Positions 46,737 through 55,468 of a DNA stretch of 64,000 bases are shown one piece after another. Within the stretch, counting starts at the first letter, position 1. Every line of letters starts with the position of its first letter. Origin of the DNA: Streptococcus acidominimus (GTDB lineage: Bacteria > Bacillota > Bacilli > Lactobacillales > Streptococcaceae); NCBI RefSeq assembly GCF_001921825.1, contig NZ_MSJL01000004.1:1-64000 (forward strand). The letters run 5' to 3'. Below the pieces are notes generated by a model that saw nothing but the letters and a program-made list of their open reading frames with translations, was not told the DNA's origin and did no database searches. The position numbers and the translations under genes were made by a program.

Positions 46737-47548
46737 TAGTTTAATACCCACTCTCTAATAACATGTGCAACCCCGTCTTCATCATTTGATTTGGTAATAT
46801 GGGTTGCAATTTTTTTGAGGTCAGGATTGCCATTTTCCATCACGACAGCCGTTCCCACGACTTCGAGCATGGATCGGTCATTTTCTTGGTCACCAATCGC
46901 CATGGTCTGATCCATGCTTAAGCCGAGAAGCGCGCTTAGTTGCTTAATGGCTTCGCCCTTATTGACGTTTTTAGGTGTTACTTCTAGATAGAAAGGTGCC
47001 GACTTGGCAACAGTGAAGCTTTCTGTCAGAGTTGCTGGAATCTGTGGAAGAGCAACATCAAGCTTTTCAGGCTCGTCGACCAACATGATCTTGATAACAT
47101 CCTTGTCAGCCATTTCCTCCGGTGTGCGATAAAAGACTGGTGAATCCACTAGTTGTGCTTCATAGACAGTATATTTTCCAATATTGCGATTAGCGGTGTA
47201 CATGCCATCTTTCGAGCTCGCGTGCATTGGAAGTCCCAGCTGGCGTGACAGATATTCCCATTCGAGGTAGTCGGCATAGCTCAAGCCTTTTTTGACGACC
47301 TCATTTCCAGTTGCCGTTTCTTGCACCAGCCCACCGTTAAAGGTGATGACATAGTCTCCCTCATCTAAGAGGTTTAATTCGCTTAAAATGCGTCTGACAC
47401 CAGAAATCGGGCGTCCAGTGGCGATGACAATTTTCACGCCTGCCTGCTTAGCATCTTGAATAGCCTGATAAACTTCGGGTGTGATTTCATGCTTGCTATT
47501 TAAGAGGGTACCATCAATGTCGATGGCTACAAGTTTAATGCTCATCAT
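46736..47548 (-). CDS. Cof-type HAD-superfamily phosphatase
   Basis: This 270-residue protein has HAD motif I VAIDIDGTLLNS at the N-terminus, motif II IATGRP, and motif III/IV GDQENDRSMLEVVG near residue 218; the C2-type cap fits the Cof/YidA subfamily of sugar-phosphate or nucleotide phosphatases. Substrate unknown. It overlaps the HD gene upstream by 14 bp and the MurN-like gene downstream by 1 bp, so the four minus-strand genes are one operon. Confidence 0.9.
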   Translation of the reverse strand: MMSIKLVAIDIDGTLLNSKHEITPEVYQAIQDAKQAGVKIVIATGRPISGVRRILSELNLLDEGDYVITFNGGLVQETATGNEVVKKGLSYADYLEWEYLSRQLGLPMHASSKDGMYTANRNIGKYTVYEAQLVDSPVFYRTPEEMADKDVIKIMLVDEPEKLDVALPQIPATLTESFTVAKSAPFYLEVTPKNVNKGEAIKQLSALLGLSMDQTMAIGDQENDRSMLEVVGTAVVMENGNPDLKKIATHITKSNDEDGVAHVIREWVLN

Positions 47549-48848
47549 GTTCTCCGTAAATAAATTGATCGTTGTGAATATAAGTCAAGAAAGCGGCACT
47601 TTGCGGGGCAAAGATTCCCGTTTCTTGCAACATTTCTTTAGGGAAATAGAAGCGACTATCTCCGTGAACGGTTCCTGCCAAAGAATGGACAATAGGGGAG
47701 AGTTGTGATAGTTCAATCAGGCTACCGTCCTTGCGCACCACTTCAATCTGGGTTCGCTTTTTCTTGGCATTCGGTCGATAAATATCATAGGGTAGGTCAA
47801 AATTATGGTGGATAGCAGTATAGTAACTAGGCTCAAAACCGACTTGATTGACAATTGCTTCTAAGATTGAAAGATGCTTTTCAGTTTGAGTGTCAAAGGT
47901 GATGGATTTGAAGATCTTGCGGTTAATATAGCGCTGAGCCAGATCAGACAAGATCTTGTCTGGCCCCTCAATCCAGGATTGGAAATAGGTATTCATGACA
48001 CCATCATCCAAGGCTAGATAGTCGGTTAGGATGAAATCCTGTTCAAAGAAGGGGATCAGACGCGGAGAAGACAGTTTGAAGAAATCTTCCTGGTCTTGAT
48101 AAAGCATCTTGGCCCGCTTCAGGAGATTTTGTAATAAGACCTCCATTGAGCGACTTGCAGGGTGAAAATAGACCTGCATGTACATTTGATAGCGACTAAG
48201 CACATAGTCCTCCACCGCGTGCATGCCGGACTCTTTAAAAGCAATCCCATTTTCTGTCGGCCGAATAACCCGTAAAATGCGTGTGAGGTCAAACTGTCCA
48301 TAATTGGTGCCAGTGAAGTAGGAGTCGCGCAACAGGTAGTCCATGCGGTCTACATCAATCTGGCTCGAAATCAGCTGCACGACCTGCTTATTAGGATAGG
48401 TATGGCGGATAACGCTGGCTACCTTTTCAGGGAAGTCAGGGGAAATCTGTTGCAGTAGGGCATTGATTTCCGTATCAGGATTGGTTATAATTTGGCAGGT
48501 CATCTCCTCGTGATCTGTCTCAAATAAGCGCTCAAAGGTGTGGGAATAGGCTCCGTGTCCTATATCGTGTAGTAGGGCGGCAACCATGGTTAGGAGCGAA
48601 TCATTGGTATCCCAGATTCCTGCATATTTGCTCTCAAAAGTGGAGATGATTTGCCGTGCGATTTCATAGGCTCCAAGGCAGTGTGAAAAGCGGCTATGCT
48701 CACCACCATGAAAGGTATAGGAGGTCGTTCCTAATTGCTTGATGCGGCGTAGCCGTTGAAATTCTTTACTATTGATAAGGTTGTAGATCAGTTCATTATC
48801 TACATGGATATAATTATGAACAGGGTCACGAAATACTTTTTCACTCAT
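47535..48848 (-). CDS. HD-domain phosphohydrolase (dGTPase/SAMHD1-like, YwfO type)
   Basis: This 437-residue protein has the HD metal site in ETRIR-like N-terminal context RLRRIKQLGTTSYTFHGGEHSRFSHCLG, then LLHDIGHGAYSHTFE and QIDVDRMDYLLRD. YwfO-type homologues hydrolyse dNTPs. It is first in the minus-strand operon and divergent from the TauE-like gene. SD-like bases before ATG are weak. Confidence 0.87.
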   Translation of the reverse strand: MSEKVFRDPVHNYIHVDNELIYNLINSKEFQRLRRIKQLGTTSYTFHGGEHSRFSHCLGAYEIARQIISTFESKYAGIWDTNDSLLTMVAALLHDIGHGAYSHTFERLFETDHEEMTCQIITNPDTEINALLQQISPDFPEKVASVIRHTYPNKQVVQLISSQIDVDRMDYLLRDSYFTGTNYGQFDLTRILRVIRPTENGIAFKESGMHAVEDYVLSRYQMYMQVYFHPASRSMEVLLQNLLKRAKMLYQDQEDFFKLSSPRLIPFFEQDFILTDYLALDDGVMNTYFQSWIEGPDKILSDLAQRYINRKIFKSITFDTQTEKHLSILEAIVNQVGFEPSYYTAIHHNFDLPYDIYRPNAKKKRTQIEVVRKDGSLIELSQLSPIVHSLAGTVHGDSRFYFPKEMLQETGIFAPQSAAFLTYIHNDQFIYGEHDEH

Positions 48849-48941
48849 TCTTTCATTATATCAGAAAAACAGCAATTATGCTGTTGCGAACTATTTGACG
48901 ATTTCAAGTCAAAAGCGGTTTACGAAAGGAGGGTTTCATAT

Positions 48942-48947
48942 TATAAT
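48942..48947 (+). promoter_or_regulatory. Promoter -10 of the TauE-like gene
   Basis: TATAAT ends 7 nt before ATG 48955, predicting a leaderless transcript. A GGAGGG at 48928-48933 lies upstream of the -10 and would not be transcribed. Confidence 0.5.
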
Positions 48948-48954
48948 AAGACTT

Positions 48955-49848
48955 ATGACAGAACAGAACATACTACACCTTATTCAGTCCCTATTGCTAG
49001 GTTTGATTGTATGGATAGCCTGGACGATCTTTTCTTATGCCAAAGAACACCGGATTCATCTTCGGGAACGTTTTTGGACAGGATTTGGTATCGGCTTTAT
49101 CACCGATTTGCTCGATACCTTGGGAATCGGGACTTTTGCAACGACTACGACCCTTTTTAAAGCGACCAAGTTAGTGGAAGATGATCGAAAGATTCCTGCG
49201 ACCATGACAACGGCGCATATCATCCCTGTCTTGGTAGAAGCCCTGCTTTTCATCACGATTGTCCAAGTGGATCTACTGACCTTGGTAGCTATGGCGACAG
49301 CGGCTTTTTCAGGGGCATTTGTCGGGGCGAGAGTGACCCAGCATTGGAACACCCAGAAAGTACAGCGGATTTTAGGAATCTTGCTAGTCATTGCGGCCCT
49401 CTTTATGGTCTATCGGATGGTGACCAATCCCGGAGCTGACTTGACCAATGATGTGCGCGGTCTAACAGGTTGGAAATTGCTAGTCGGAATTGTCTTTGAC
49501 TTTATTGTCGGCATGCTCATGAGTATGGGGCTAGGCAACTATGCACCAGAGTTGATTTTCTTTTCCCTCATGGGAATCAGTCCAGCTATTGCCCTGCCTG
49601 TGATGATGTTGAATGCGGCGATGATTATGACCGCAGGTGCCAAGCAATTTATCAAGTCCGGTCGGGTCAGTTGGCCAGGAGTGCTTGGGATTATTGTCGG
49701 AGGCGTCTTTGGGGTGTTAACCGCTGCCAAGTTTTTAAGTAGTTTAGATGTCAATCATTTGAAAATCCTTGTAGTCTTTATTGCTTCTTACACAGGCTGG
49801 ACCTTGTTGCGCTCTTCATTTGTGTCACGTATAAAGGAGGAAAAATGA
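48955..49848 (+). CDS. TauE/SafE (TSUP) family permease
   Basis: This 297-residue protein has about eight membrane segments in the TSUP duplication: GFGIGFITDLLDTLGIGTFATTT in the first half and FDFIVGMLMSMGLGNYAPELIF in the second. The family exports or imports sulfur-containing or other organic anions; no specific substrate is indicated. ATG 48955 is chosen by family start (MTEQNILHLIQ) over the upstream 48895. It is coupled to the DUF1934 gene (ATGA overlap). Confidence 0.85.
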   Translation: MTEQNILHLIQSLLLGLIVWIAWTIFSYAKEHRIHLRERFWTGFGIGFITDLLDTLGIGTFATTTTLFKATKLVEDDRKIPATMTTAHIIPVLVEALLFITIVQVDLLTLVAMATAAFSGAFVGARVTQHWNTQKVQRILGILLVIAALFMVYRMVTNPGADLTNDVRGLTGWKLLVGIVFDFIVGMLMSMGLGNYAPELIFFSLMGISPAIALPVMMLNAAMIMTAGAKQFIKSGRVSWPGVLGIIVGGVFGVLTAAKFLSSLDVNHLKILVVFIASYTGWTLLRSSFVSRIKEEK

Positions 49849-50231
49849 AATTAGTCATTCAAAATGAGATTGATCTTGATGGTGAAATGGAAGTGGTCGA
49901 GGAGATCCGCGATGTTGAGGTCGTTGAAAAAGGTGGTTTTCTCTACCTGACCTATCACAATGAGGAAAAGGAGCGTGTGGTTTTGAAAATGAGTGATACA
50001 GACTGCACCATGACCCGCTTTTCCCATCCTAAGTCCGTCATGCAGTTTATCGCTAAGGAGAAAACCGTGACCCAGATTGCAACACCGGTTGGCATTCAAA
50101 GTCTCAATGTGATGACGGAGAGCTATCAAAAAGAGGACGCTCAAGCAAGGATTGACTATAAGCTCCAAATTCCGCAGACGGGGCAAACGCTAGCCAGCTA
50201 CCATCTGAAGATGAAGTGGGGAAATTTTTAG
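49845..50231 (+). CDS. DUF1934 family protein
   Basis: This 128-residue beta-barrel-type protein has the family pattern LVIQNEIDLDGEMEVVEEI, GGFLYLTYHNEEKERVVLKM and TRFSHPKSVMQFIAKEKT. DUF1934 members have a calycin-like fold of unknown function. It has a perfect AAAGGAGG site and its ATG overlaps the stop of the TauE-like gene. Confidence 0.85.
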   Translation: MKLVIQNEIDLDGEMEVVEEIRDVEVVEKGGFLYLTYHNEEKERVVLKMSDTDCTMTRFSHPKSVMQFIAKEKTVTQIATPVGIQSLNVMTESYQKEDAQARIDYKLQIPQTGQTLASYHLKMKWGNF

Positions 50232-50241
50232 GAAAAAATCC

Positions 50242-50270
50242 TTGCAAGTGGAAGAGAAATTTGCTATAAT
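50242..50270 (+). promoter_or_regulatory. Promoter of the manganese riboswitch/ATPase unit
   Basis: TTGCAA (50242-50247) and TATAAT (50265-50270) with 17-nt spacing and an extended TG. Transcription would begin at about 50277, just before the riboswitch. Confidence 0.75.
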
Positions 50271-50281
50271 AGTCAACATAT

Positions 50282-50397
50282 CAAGGGAGTAGCTGACGGA
50301 AGTATCCGTTACAAGGTCGTCAATCCGAAAGAAATTTCCGGCCTTGTATGAAATAGCGAGACTTGTTTGAATAAAACAGGTCTCTTTTTGTGTTTTC
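50282..50397 (+). promoter_or_regulatory. yybP-ykoY manganese riboswitch with terminator
   Basis: AAGGGAGTAGC and GGTCGTCAATC are the two conserved loop segments, and the ACAAGG/CCTTGT helix closes the second arm. A terminator follows: GAGACTTGTTT with AAACAGGTCTC and five Ts (50358-50389). By family knowledge manganese binding prevents termination and raises expression of the downstream gene. Confidence 0.92.
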
Positions 50398-50422
50398 AAA
50401 AAGAGACGAAAAGGAGAAGAAC

Positions 50423-53116
50423 ATGTCAACAGAACAAAAGCGTCATGCTTTTTACACCCAAGATGCAGATCTTGTTTTGCGTGAGCTAGATGCGAGTGAG
50501 CAAGGTTTGTCCAGTAGTGAGGTGAAGAAGCGTCTAGAAACCTATGGTCGCAATGAACTAGAAGAGGGCGAAAAGCGCTCGCTCTTAGTGAAGTTCCTCG
50601 ATCAGTTTAAGGATATGATGATTATCATCTTGCTGATTGCAGCGATTCTATCCGTTGTGACATCTGGTGGGGAAGACATTGCAGATGCGCTCATCATTTT
50701 GGCTGTGGTTATCATCAATGCGATCTTTGGTGTTTACCAAGAAGGCAAGGCTGAAGAAGCCATTGAAGCACTCAAGTCTATGTCTAGCCCAGCAGCGCGT
50801 GTCTTGCGTGATGGTCACATGATGGAGATTGATTCAAAAGACTTGGTACCAGGTGATATTGTTAGTCTCGAAGCGGGGGATGTAGTGCCTGCTGATATGC
50901 GTTTGATTGAAGCCAACTCATTGAAAATCGAAGAGGCAGCGCTGACAGGAGAATCTGTTCCCGTCGAAAAAGATGTCCGTGTGCTACTGGCAGAAGATGC
51001 AGGGATCGGTGATCGTGTCAATATGGCCTTCCAAAATTCCAATGTGACCTATGGTCGTGGACTTGGTGTAGTCGTGAATACTGGTATGTTTACCGAGGTC
51101 GGTCATATCGCAGGCATGCTTCAAGAGGCGGATGAAACCGATACACCACTGAAGCAAAACCTGAATAACCTGTCTAAGGTCTTGACTTACGTGATCTTGG
51201 TCATTGCAGCTATTACCTTTGCTGTTGCAGTCTTTATCCGCGGAGAGCACCCATTGACAGGGCTTTTGACGTCGGTTGCCCTTGCGGTAGCAGCGATTCC
51301 AGAGGGATTGCCTGCCATTGTAACCATTGTCTTATCATTGGGAACACAGGTTCTAGCAAAACGCCACTCAATTGTCCGCAAATTGCCAGCAGTGGAAACA
51401 CTTGGTTCTACCGAGATTATCGCATCTGATAAGACTGGTACCTTGACCATGAACAAGATGACAGTGGAACAGGTCTATTACAATGGTCGTTTGGTTAGTG
51501 CTCAGGAAGTGATTGAAGCAGGTCTAGACTTACCGCTTCTCGGTGCAGTCGTTCTTGCGAATGATACTAAGATTGATGCAGATGGAAATTTGATTGGTGA
51601 TCCGACAGAAACAGCATTTATCCAATATGCAATGGATAAAGAGTATGATGTTAAGGCATTCTTGGCACAATATCCACGCGTGGCAGAGCTACCATTTGAT
51701 TCCGATCGTAAACTCATGTCAACGGTTCATCCATTGCCAGATGGCAAGTTCTTCGTGGCAGTCAAAGGGGCGCCAGACCAGCTCTTACAGCGCTCAACTA
51801 TGGTGGATATGACGGGAACAGTTAGTCCAATCACAGATGAGCTAGCTGCAGATATTAAGGCTAAAAACTCTGAAATGGCACACCAAGCCCTTCGTGTCCT
51901 TGCAGGAGCTTATAAGATTATTGATAGCATTCCAGCAGAAATTACAACGGAAACGCTGGAAAGTGACCTCATCTTCACTGGTTTGATTGGGATGATTGAC
52001 CCTGAGCGTGCCGAAGCTGCCGAAGCTGTGCGCGTAGCAAAAGAGGCGGGTATCCGTCCAATCATGATCACAGGTGACCACCAAGATACGGCAGAAGCGA
52101 TTGCAAAACGTCTTGGAATCATTGATGCCAACGACACCGAGGGTCACGTCTTGACAGGGGCTGAATTGAACAGTCTAACAGATGAAGAATTTGAAAAAGT
52201 TGTTGCCAACTATTCTGTTTATGCGCGTGTATCCCCTGAACACAAGGTGCGTATCGTTAAGGCATGGCAAAATCAAGGGAAGGTTGTTGCCATGACAGGA
52301 GACGGTGTCAATGACGCGCCAGCTCTTAAAACAGCGGATATTGGTATCGGTATGGGGATTACAGGAACAGAGGTTTCAAAAGGTGCATCTGACATGGTTC
52401 TTGCAGATGATAACTTTGCAACCATTATCGTAGCTGTTGAGGAGGGACGGAAGGTCTTCTCTAATATCCAAAAAACCATTCAATACCTCCTTTCAGCCAA
52501 TACTGCTGAAGTCTTGACAATCTTCCTTGCAACCCTCTTTGGTTGGGATGTGTTGCAACCTGTTCATCTTTTGTGGATTAACTTGGTAACCGATACCTTC
52601 CCTGCGATTGCTCTTGGTGTTGAGCCAGCAGAACCTGGTGTCATGAGCCACAAACCTCGTGGGCGTAAATCAAGTTTCTTCTCCGGAGGTGTGATGAGTT
52701 CCATCATCTATCAAGGGATCTTACAAGGTGCCTTGGTACTTGGAGTATACGGCTATGCGATTGCAAATCCAGCCCATGTAGGTGAGCAAGCAATTCATGC
52801 AGACGCGCTGACTATGGCATTTGCAACCCTTGGCTTGATTCAGCTCTTCCATGCTTATAACGTTAAGTCTGTTTACCAGTCTATTTTGACTGTTGGGCCA
52901 TTCAAGTCTAAGACCTTTAACTGGTCCATCCTTGTATCCTTTATTCTCTTGGCAGCAACCATTGTGATTGAGCCATTAGAAGCGATTTTCCACGTTACCC
53001 ATCTTGACCTTAGCCAATGGGCTGTTGTCCTGATTGGAAGTTTCTCCATGATTGTTATTGTAGAAATCGTCAAATTTGTGCAACGGAAATTAGGAATGGA
53101 TAAAAATGCGATTTAA
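50423..53116 (+). CDS. mgtA: P-type cation-transporting ATPase (PMCA/SERCA type, probable Mn2+/Ca2+ exporter)
   Basis: This 897-residue P2-type ATPase has an actuator TGES (ALTGESVPVEK), membrane motif AAIPEGLPAIV, phosphorylation site SDKTGTLT (aspartate 336), nucleotide-site KGAPDQLLQR, and the hinge MTGDGVNDAPALK. Six C-terminal membrane segments complete the fold. The manganese riboswitch directly upstream, as for pneumococcal MgtA, indicates export of manganese (and perhaps calcium) to avoid toxicity; the symbol follows that usage. ATG 50423 has AAAGGAGAAG. Confidence 0.92.
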   Translation: MSTEQKRHAFYTQDADLVLRELDASEQGLSSSEVKKRLETYGRNELEEGEKRSLLVKFLDQFKDMMIIILLIAAILSVVTSGGEDIADALIILAVVIINAIFGVYQEGKAEEAIEALKSMSSPAARVLRDGHMMEIDSKDLVPGDIVSLEAGDVVPADMRLIEANSLKIEEAALTGESVPVEKDVRVLLAEDAGIGDRVNMAFQNSNVTYGRGLGVVVNTGMFTEVGHIAGMLQEADETDTPLKQNLNNLSKVLTYVILVIAAITFAVAVFIRGEHPLTGLLTSVALAVAAIPEGLPAIVTIVLSLGTQVLAKRHSIVRKLPAVETLGSTEIIASDKTGTLTMNKMTVEQVYYNGRLVSAQEVIEAGLDLPLLGAVVLANDTKIDADGNLIGDPTETAFIQYAMDKEYDVKAFLAQYPRVAELPFDSDRKLMSTVHPLPDGKFFVAVKGAPDQLLQRSTMVDMTGTVSPITDELAADIKAKNSEMAHQALRVLAGAYKIIDSIPAEITTETLESDLIFTGLIGMIDPERAEAAEAVRVAKEAGIRPIMITGDHQDTAEAIAKRLGIIDANDTEGHVLTGAELNSLTDEEFEKVVANYSVYARVSPEHKVRIVKAWQNQGKVVAMTGDGVNDAPALKTADIGIGMGITGTEVSKGASDMVLADDNFATIIVAVEEGRKVFSNIQKTIQYLLSANTAEVLTIFLATLFGWDVLQPVHLLWINLVTDTFPAIALGVEPAEPGVMSHKPRGRKSSFFSGGVMSSIIYQGILQGALVLGVYGYAIANPAHVGEQAIHADALTMAFATLGLIQLFHAYNVKSVYQSILTVGPFKSKTFNWSILVSFILLAATIVIEPLEAIFHVTHLDLSQWAVVLIGSFSMIVIVEIVKFVQRKLGMDKNAI

Positions 53117-53138
53117 GCGCGCTTGAATAAGATCTACT

Positions 53139-53161
53139 AGCTGCCGCAAGGCAGCTTTTTT
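53139..53161 (+). terminator. Terminator of the P-type ATPase gene
   Basis: AGCTGCC and GGCAGCT pair around GCAA and are followed by a T-run. Confidence 0.85.
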
Positions 53162-53177
53162 AGCTAATACTCGTCAA

Positions 53178-53640
53178 AAATCAACATCTGACGTCGTTAA
53201 CTCATCTTGCTGCACTTCAGTTCTGCCTGCTTCAACAGTCTAGGAATAGACTGTTGAAGGTTGGAAATAGAACGAGTGCAACTCGTGTCGCCCAGTCTAG
53301 GAATAGACTGTTGAAGGTTGGAAATAGAACGAGTGCAACTCGTGTCGCCCAGTCTAGGAATAGACTGTTGAAGGTTGGAAATAGAACGAGTGCAACTCGT
53401 GTCAAACGCTCTCGTATCTTGGGTAATTGAACACGCCCTAAACTCTGTGCGAAAAAGATAAATCTTCCTAGAGTCTAATGACTCTTCGTTAGATTTCCTA
53501 TTTTCGCTTTGAGTTTTTAACGGGCTTTGTATCTTGAGTTGTACTATTGAGAAAAGTTACACTTTTCTTATCTATCACTTGTCTAGTTATCAACTAGACA
53601 ACTACCTGCGATTTCATTGCCTAGTCAGATGTTGATTTTT
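53178..53640 (-). repeat. Mosaic intergenic repeat, copy B (inverted partner of 2.47-2.75 kb)
   Basis: About 53400-53590 is the near-perfect reverse complement of 2476-2665, and the flanking AGTCTAGGAATAGACTG hairpin corresponds to that at 2718-2735. The hairpin-containing part is tandemly triplicated here. CGTCGTTAACTCATCTTGCT at 53193 is the module end seen elsewhere. No gene is visible. Confidence 0.85.
53236..53406 (+). repeat. 57-bp unit repeated three times in tandem
   Basis: CAGTCTAGGAATAGACTG starts units at 53236, 53293 and 53350. Each unit also contains GAAGGTTGGAAATAGAACGA and GTGCAACTCGTGTC. The units are identical or nearly so, suggesting recent expansion. Confidence 0.9.
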
Positions 53641-53732
53641 ATAGAGTATCAATTATCCTAGACAGTCAGTGCTGGAAAGTGGTAAAATAGCTAGTGTGAT
53701 GCCAATAGAAAACTGAAGATGATGAGGAGGAG

Positions 53733-54200
53733 ATGAAAAAGATGAACTACGCTCAAACCTTTTTGATGACGAATATGAATGCTTTCCCGCCAGAGACCTT
53801 GCCGATTATCAAGGAAGAGCTCGAGCAGTTGGACGAGAAATCAATCACGATGTTACTGATGACCGACATTAAAAGTCCAATTACTGCGCTGATATTTTCC
53901 ATTTTTCTTGGAGAATTAGGTGTGGATCGCTTTTATACTGGTCATAAAGAGTTAGGAATTGCCAAGCTGGCCTTGACAGTTATTGGCTACATCACGCTGT
54001 TTATTGTCTTGGGGATTTTCCTTTTAATCGGTGCCTATATTTGGAAATTGATTGATTGTTTCTTGATTATGAAGGCTTGTAAGCAGATGAATTTTGAGCG
54101 CCTGATGTGGCAAATCAATCAAGCAAAAACGTTTCAGCAAGCACGAACCAAATCGGCTTCAACTGCTTTTGAGGCAGAGACTATTTTATACTCGAAATAA
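53733..54200 (+). CDS. TM2-domain membrane protein
   Basis: This 155-residue protein has a soluble helical N-terminus of about 50 residues, then a TM2 domain: ALIFSIFLGELGVDRFYTGH, a polar KELGIAKL turn, and VLGIFLLIGAYIWKLIDCFLIMKA. TM2 proteins are small two-helix membrane proteins of unknown role. A GAGGAGG site precedes the ATG. The next gene is a shorter paralogue with the same layout. Confidence 0.87.
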   Translation: MKKMNYAQTFLMTNMNAFPPETLPIIKEELEQLDEKSITMLLMTDIKSPITALIFSIFLGELGVDRFYTGHKELGIAKLALTVIGYITLFIVLGIFLLIGAYIWKLIDCFLIMKACKQMNFERLMWQINQAKTFQQARTKSASTAFEAETILYSK

Positions 54201-54353
54201 AATGGAGTGATATAAAAAGAAAGGGTGCTTTGCCTGAAAATCTCCTGTTACCTAGAATGCCAGAGGATAAAAATAGGGCTTTAAATAGGGCTTTACAAAG
54301 AAGCACACTTCTATTATTATAGGATATGGATTATTTTTGAAAGAGGAGATTTT

Positions 54354-54710
54354 ATGTCAACATTTTCGGATTCTTATATAGCAGCTAATGCCAGCAATTT
54401 CCCAGCAGAAGCTATTCCTGCTTTGCGTCAAAGTCTGGAGGCCTTGGATGAGTCCCAAGTATCTTCCATCCTTGCCATAGAACTAAAAAATCCAACGACT
54501 GCCTTGATTTTTTCAATCTTGCTCGGCAATTTAGGTGCAGATCGTTTTTATATTGAGCAAATCGGACTTGGCATTGCGAAGCTATGCTTGGCATGGCTGA
54601 CTGTGGGAATTTGGCCCTTGATTGACTGGTTCTTAATCATGGGGGCAACCAAGCGTGCCAATCTTGAGAGAATCAACATGGCTTTGATGGCAGCATCTTA
54701 TTACCAATAA
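54354..54710 (+). CDS. TM2-domain membrane protein (paralogue)
   Basis: This 118-residue protein repeats the plan of its neighbour: NFPAEAIPALRQSLEALDES N-terminus, then NPTTALIFSILLGNLGADRF and LTVGIWPLIDWFLIMGATK. The second membrane helix is shorter and the C-terminal tail is missing compared with the first paralogue. It has its own AAGAGGAG site and lies 150 bp downstream. Function unknown. Confidence 0.86.
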   Translation: MSTFSDSYIAANASNFPAEAIPALRQSLEALDESQVSSILAIELKNPTTALIFSILLGNLGADRFYIEQIGLGIAKLCLAWLTVGIWPLIDWFLIMGATKRANLERINMALMAASYYQ

Positions 54711-54718
54711 TAATAGGT

Positions 54719-54744
54719 GAGGCTGGGACAAGAGTCCCAGCCTC
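54719..54744 (+). terminator. Hairpin after the TM2 genes
   Basis: GAGGCTGGGAC pairs perfectly with GTCCCAGCCTC around AAGA. There is no proper T-run, so termination is uncertain. Confidence 0.5.
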
Positions 54745-54929
54745 TCAACTTGTCCAGCTCGCCACCTTTGTTTATAATATATATGTAACTCTTCAACTCT
54801 CTTTTTCTACATAGCGACCATATCCTCGTAAAAAATCTGTAATAGGAGCTCTGATTTGTCATCAAGATGTAACGTTTTCTAGGTAATTTTTTGATATAAT
54901 GGTACAATGTTTGTAAAGGAGGAAGTAGG

Positions 54930-55430
54930 ATGCAGTCTCGCAAAATGACGATTTTCTTATTTAGCATTTATCTATTGTTTCTGACCTGGATTATCCTATT
55001 TAAGTTGGATATCTTTTCTACCCTCCAGATGACGTACTACTATAACTCAGTAGGTCCTAGCATGAACTTGATTCCCTTTGCAGGAACAGCTGTCTATGAT
55101 GGCATATTTGATTATCAAGAAATCGGCTTAAATATCCTCTGTTTCATTCCCTTTGGGATTTATATAGAAATGCTAGATAGAAAGGCGACCTGGGTCAAAA
55201 ACCTAACCGTGATTTTAACAGTTAGTCTAGCCTATGAAGCGGTGCAATACATCTTTCAAATCGGTGTTGCAGATATTACAGACCTCCTTGCCAATGGCTT
55301 TGGAGGTGCTATCGGGATCAATATCATGTATGTCTTGACCAGTGTCTGGCAGGAAAAAGCCTATGAGCGGGTCAATAGGATAGCCCTTTTATTAACAATC
55401 GTCGTAGCAAGCTTGCTGCTGCTCATTTAG
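54930..55430 (+). CDS. VanZ-like family membrane protein
   Basis: This 166-residue protein with four to five membrane segments shows the VanZ pattern: FLTWIILFKLDIF, SMNLIPFAGTAVYDGIFDY, NILCFIPFGIYIEML and SLAYEAVQYIFQIGVADITDLLANGFGGAIG. VanZ of enterococci gives low-level teicoplanin resistance; most chromosomal homologues have no known role. A perfect AAAGGAGG site precedes the ATG, and a TGATATAAT promoter lies about 40 nt upstream. Confidence 0.88.
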   Translation: MQSRKMTIFLFSIYLLFLTWIILFKLDIFSTLQMTYYYNSVGPSMNLIPFAGTAVYDGIFDYQEIGLNILCFIPFGIYIEMLDRKATWVKNLTVILTVSLAYEAVQYIFQIGVADITDLLANGFGGAIGINIMYVLTSVWQEKAYERVNRIALLLTIVVASLLLLI

Positions 55431-55453
55431 ATATTGCAAACTTTTCTATTTTT

Positions 55454-55461
55454 GTTACAAT
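55454..55461 (+). promoter_or_regulatory. queG promoter, extended -10
   Basis: TTACAAT with an upstream TG (TGTTACAAT) ends 7 nt before the ATG, predicting a leaderless transcript. Confidence 0.5.
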
Positions 55462-55468
55462 AAAAGAA

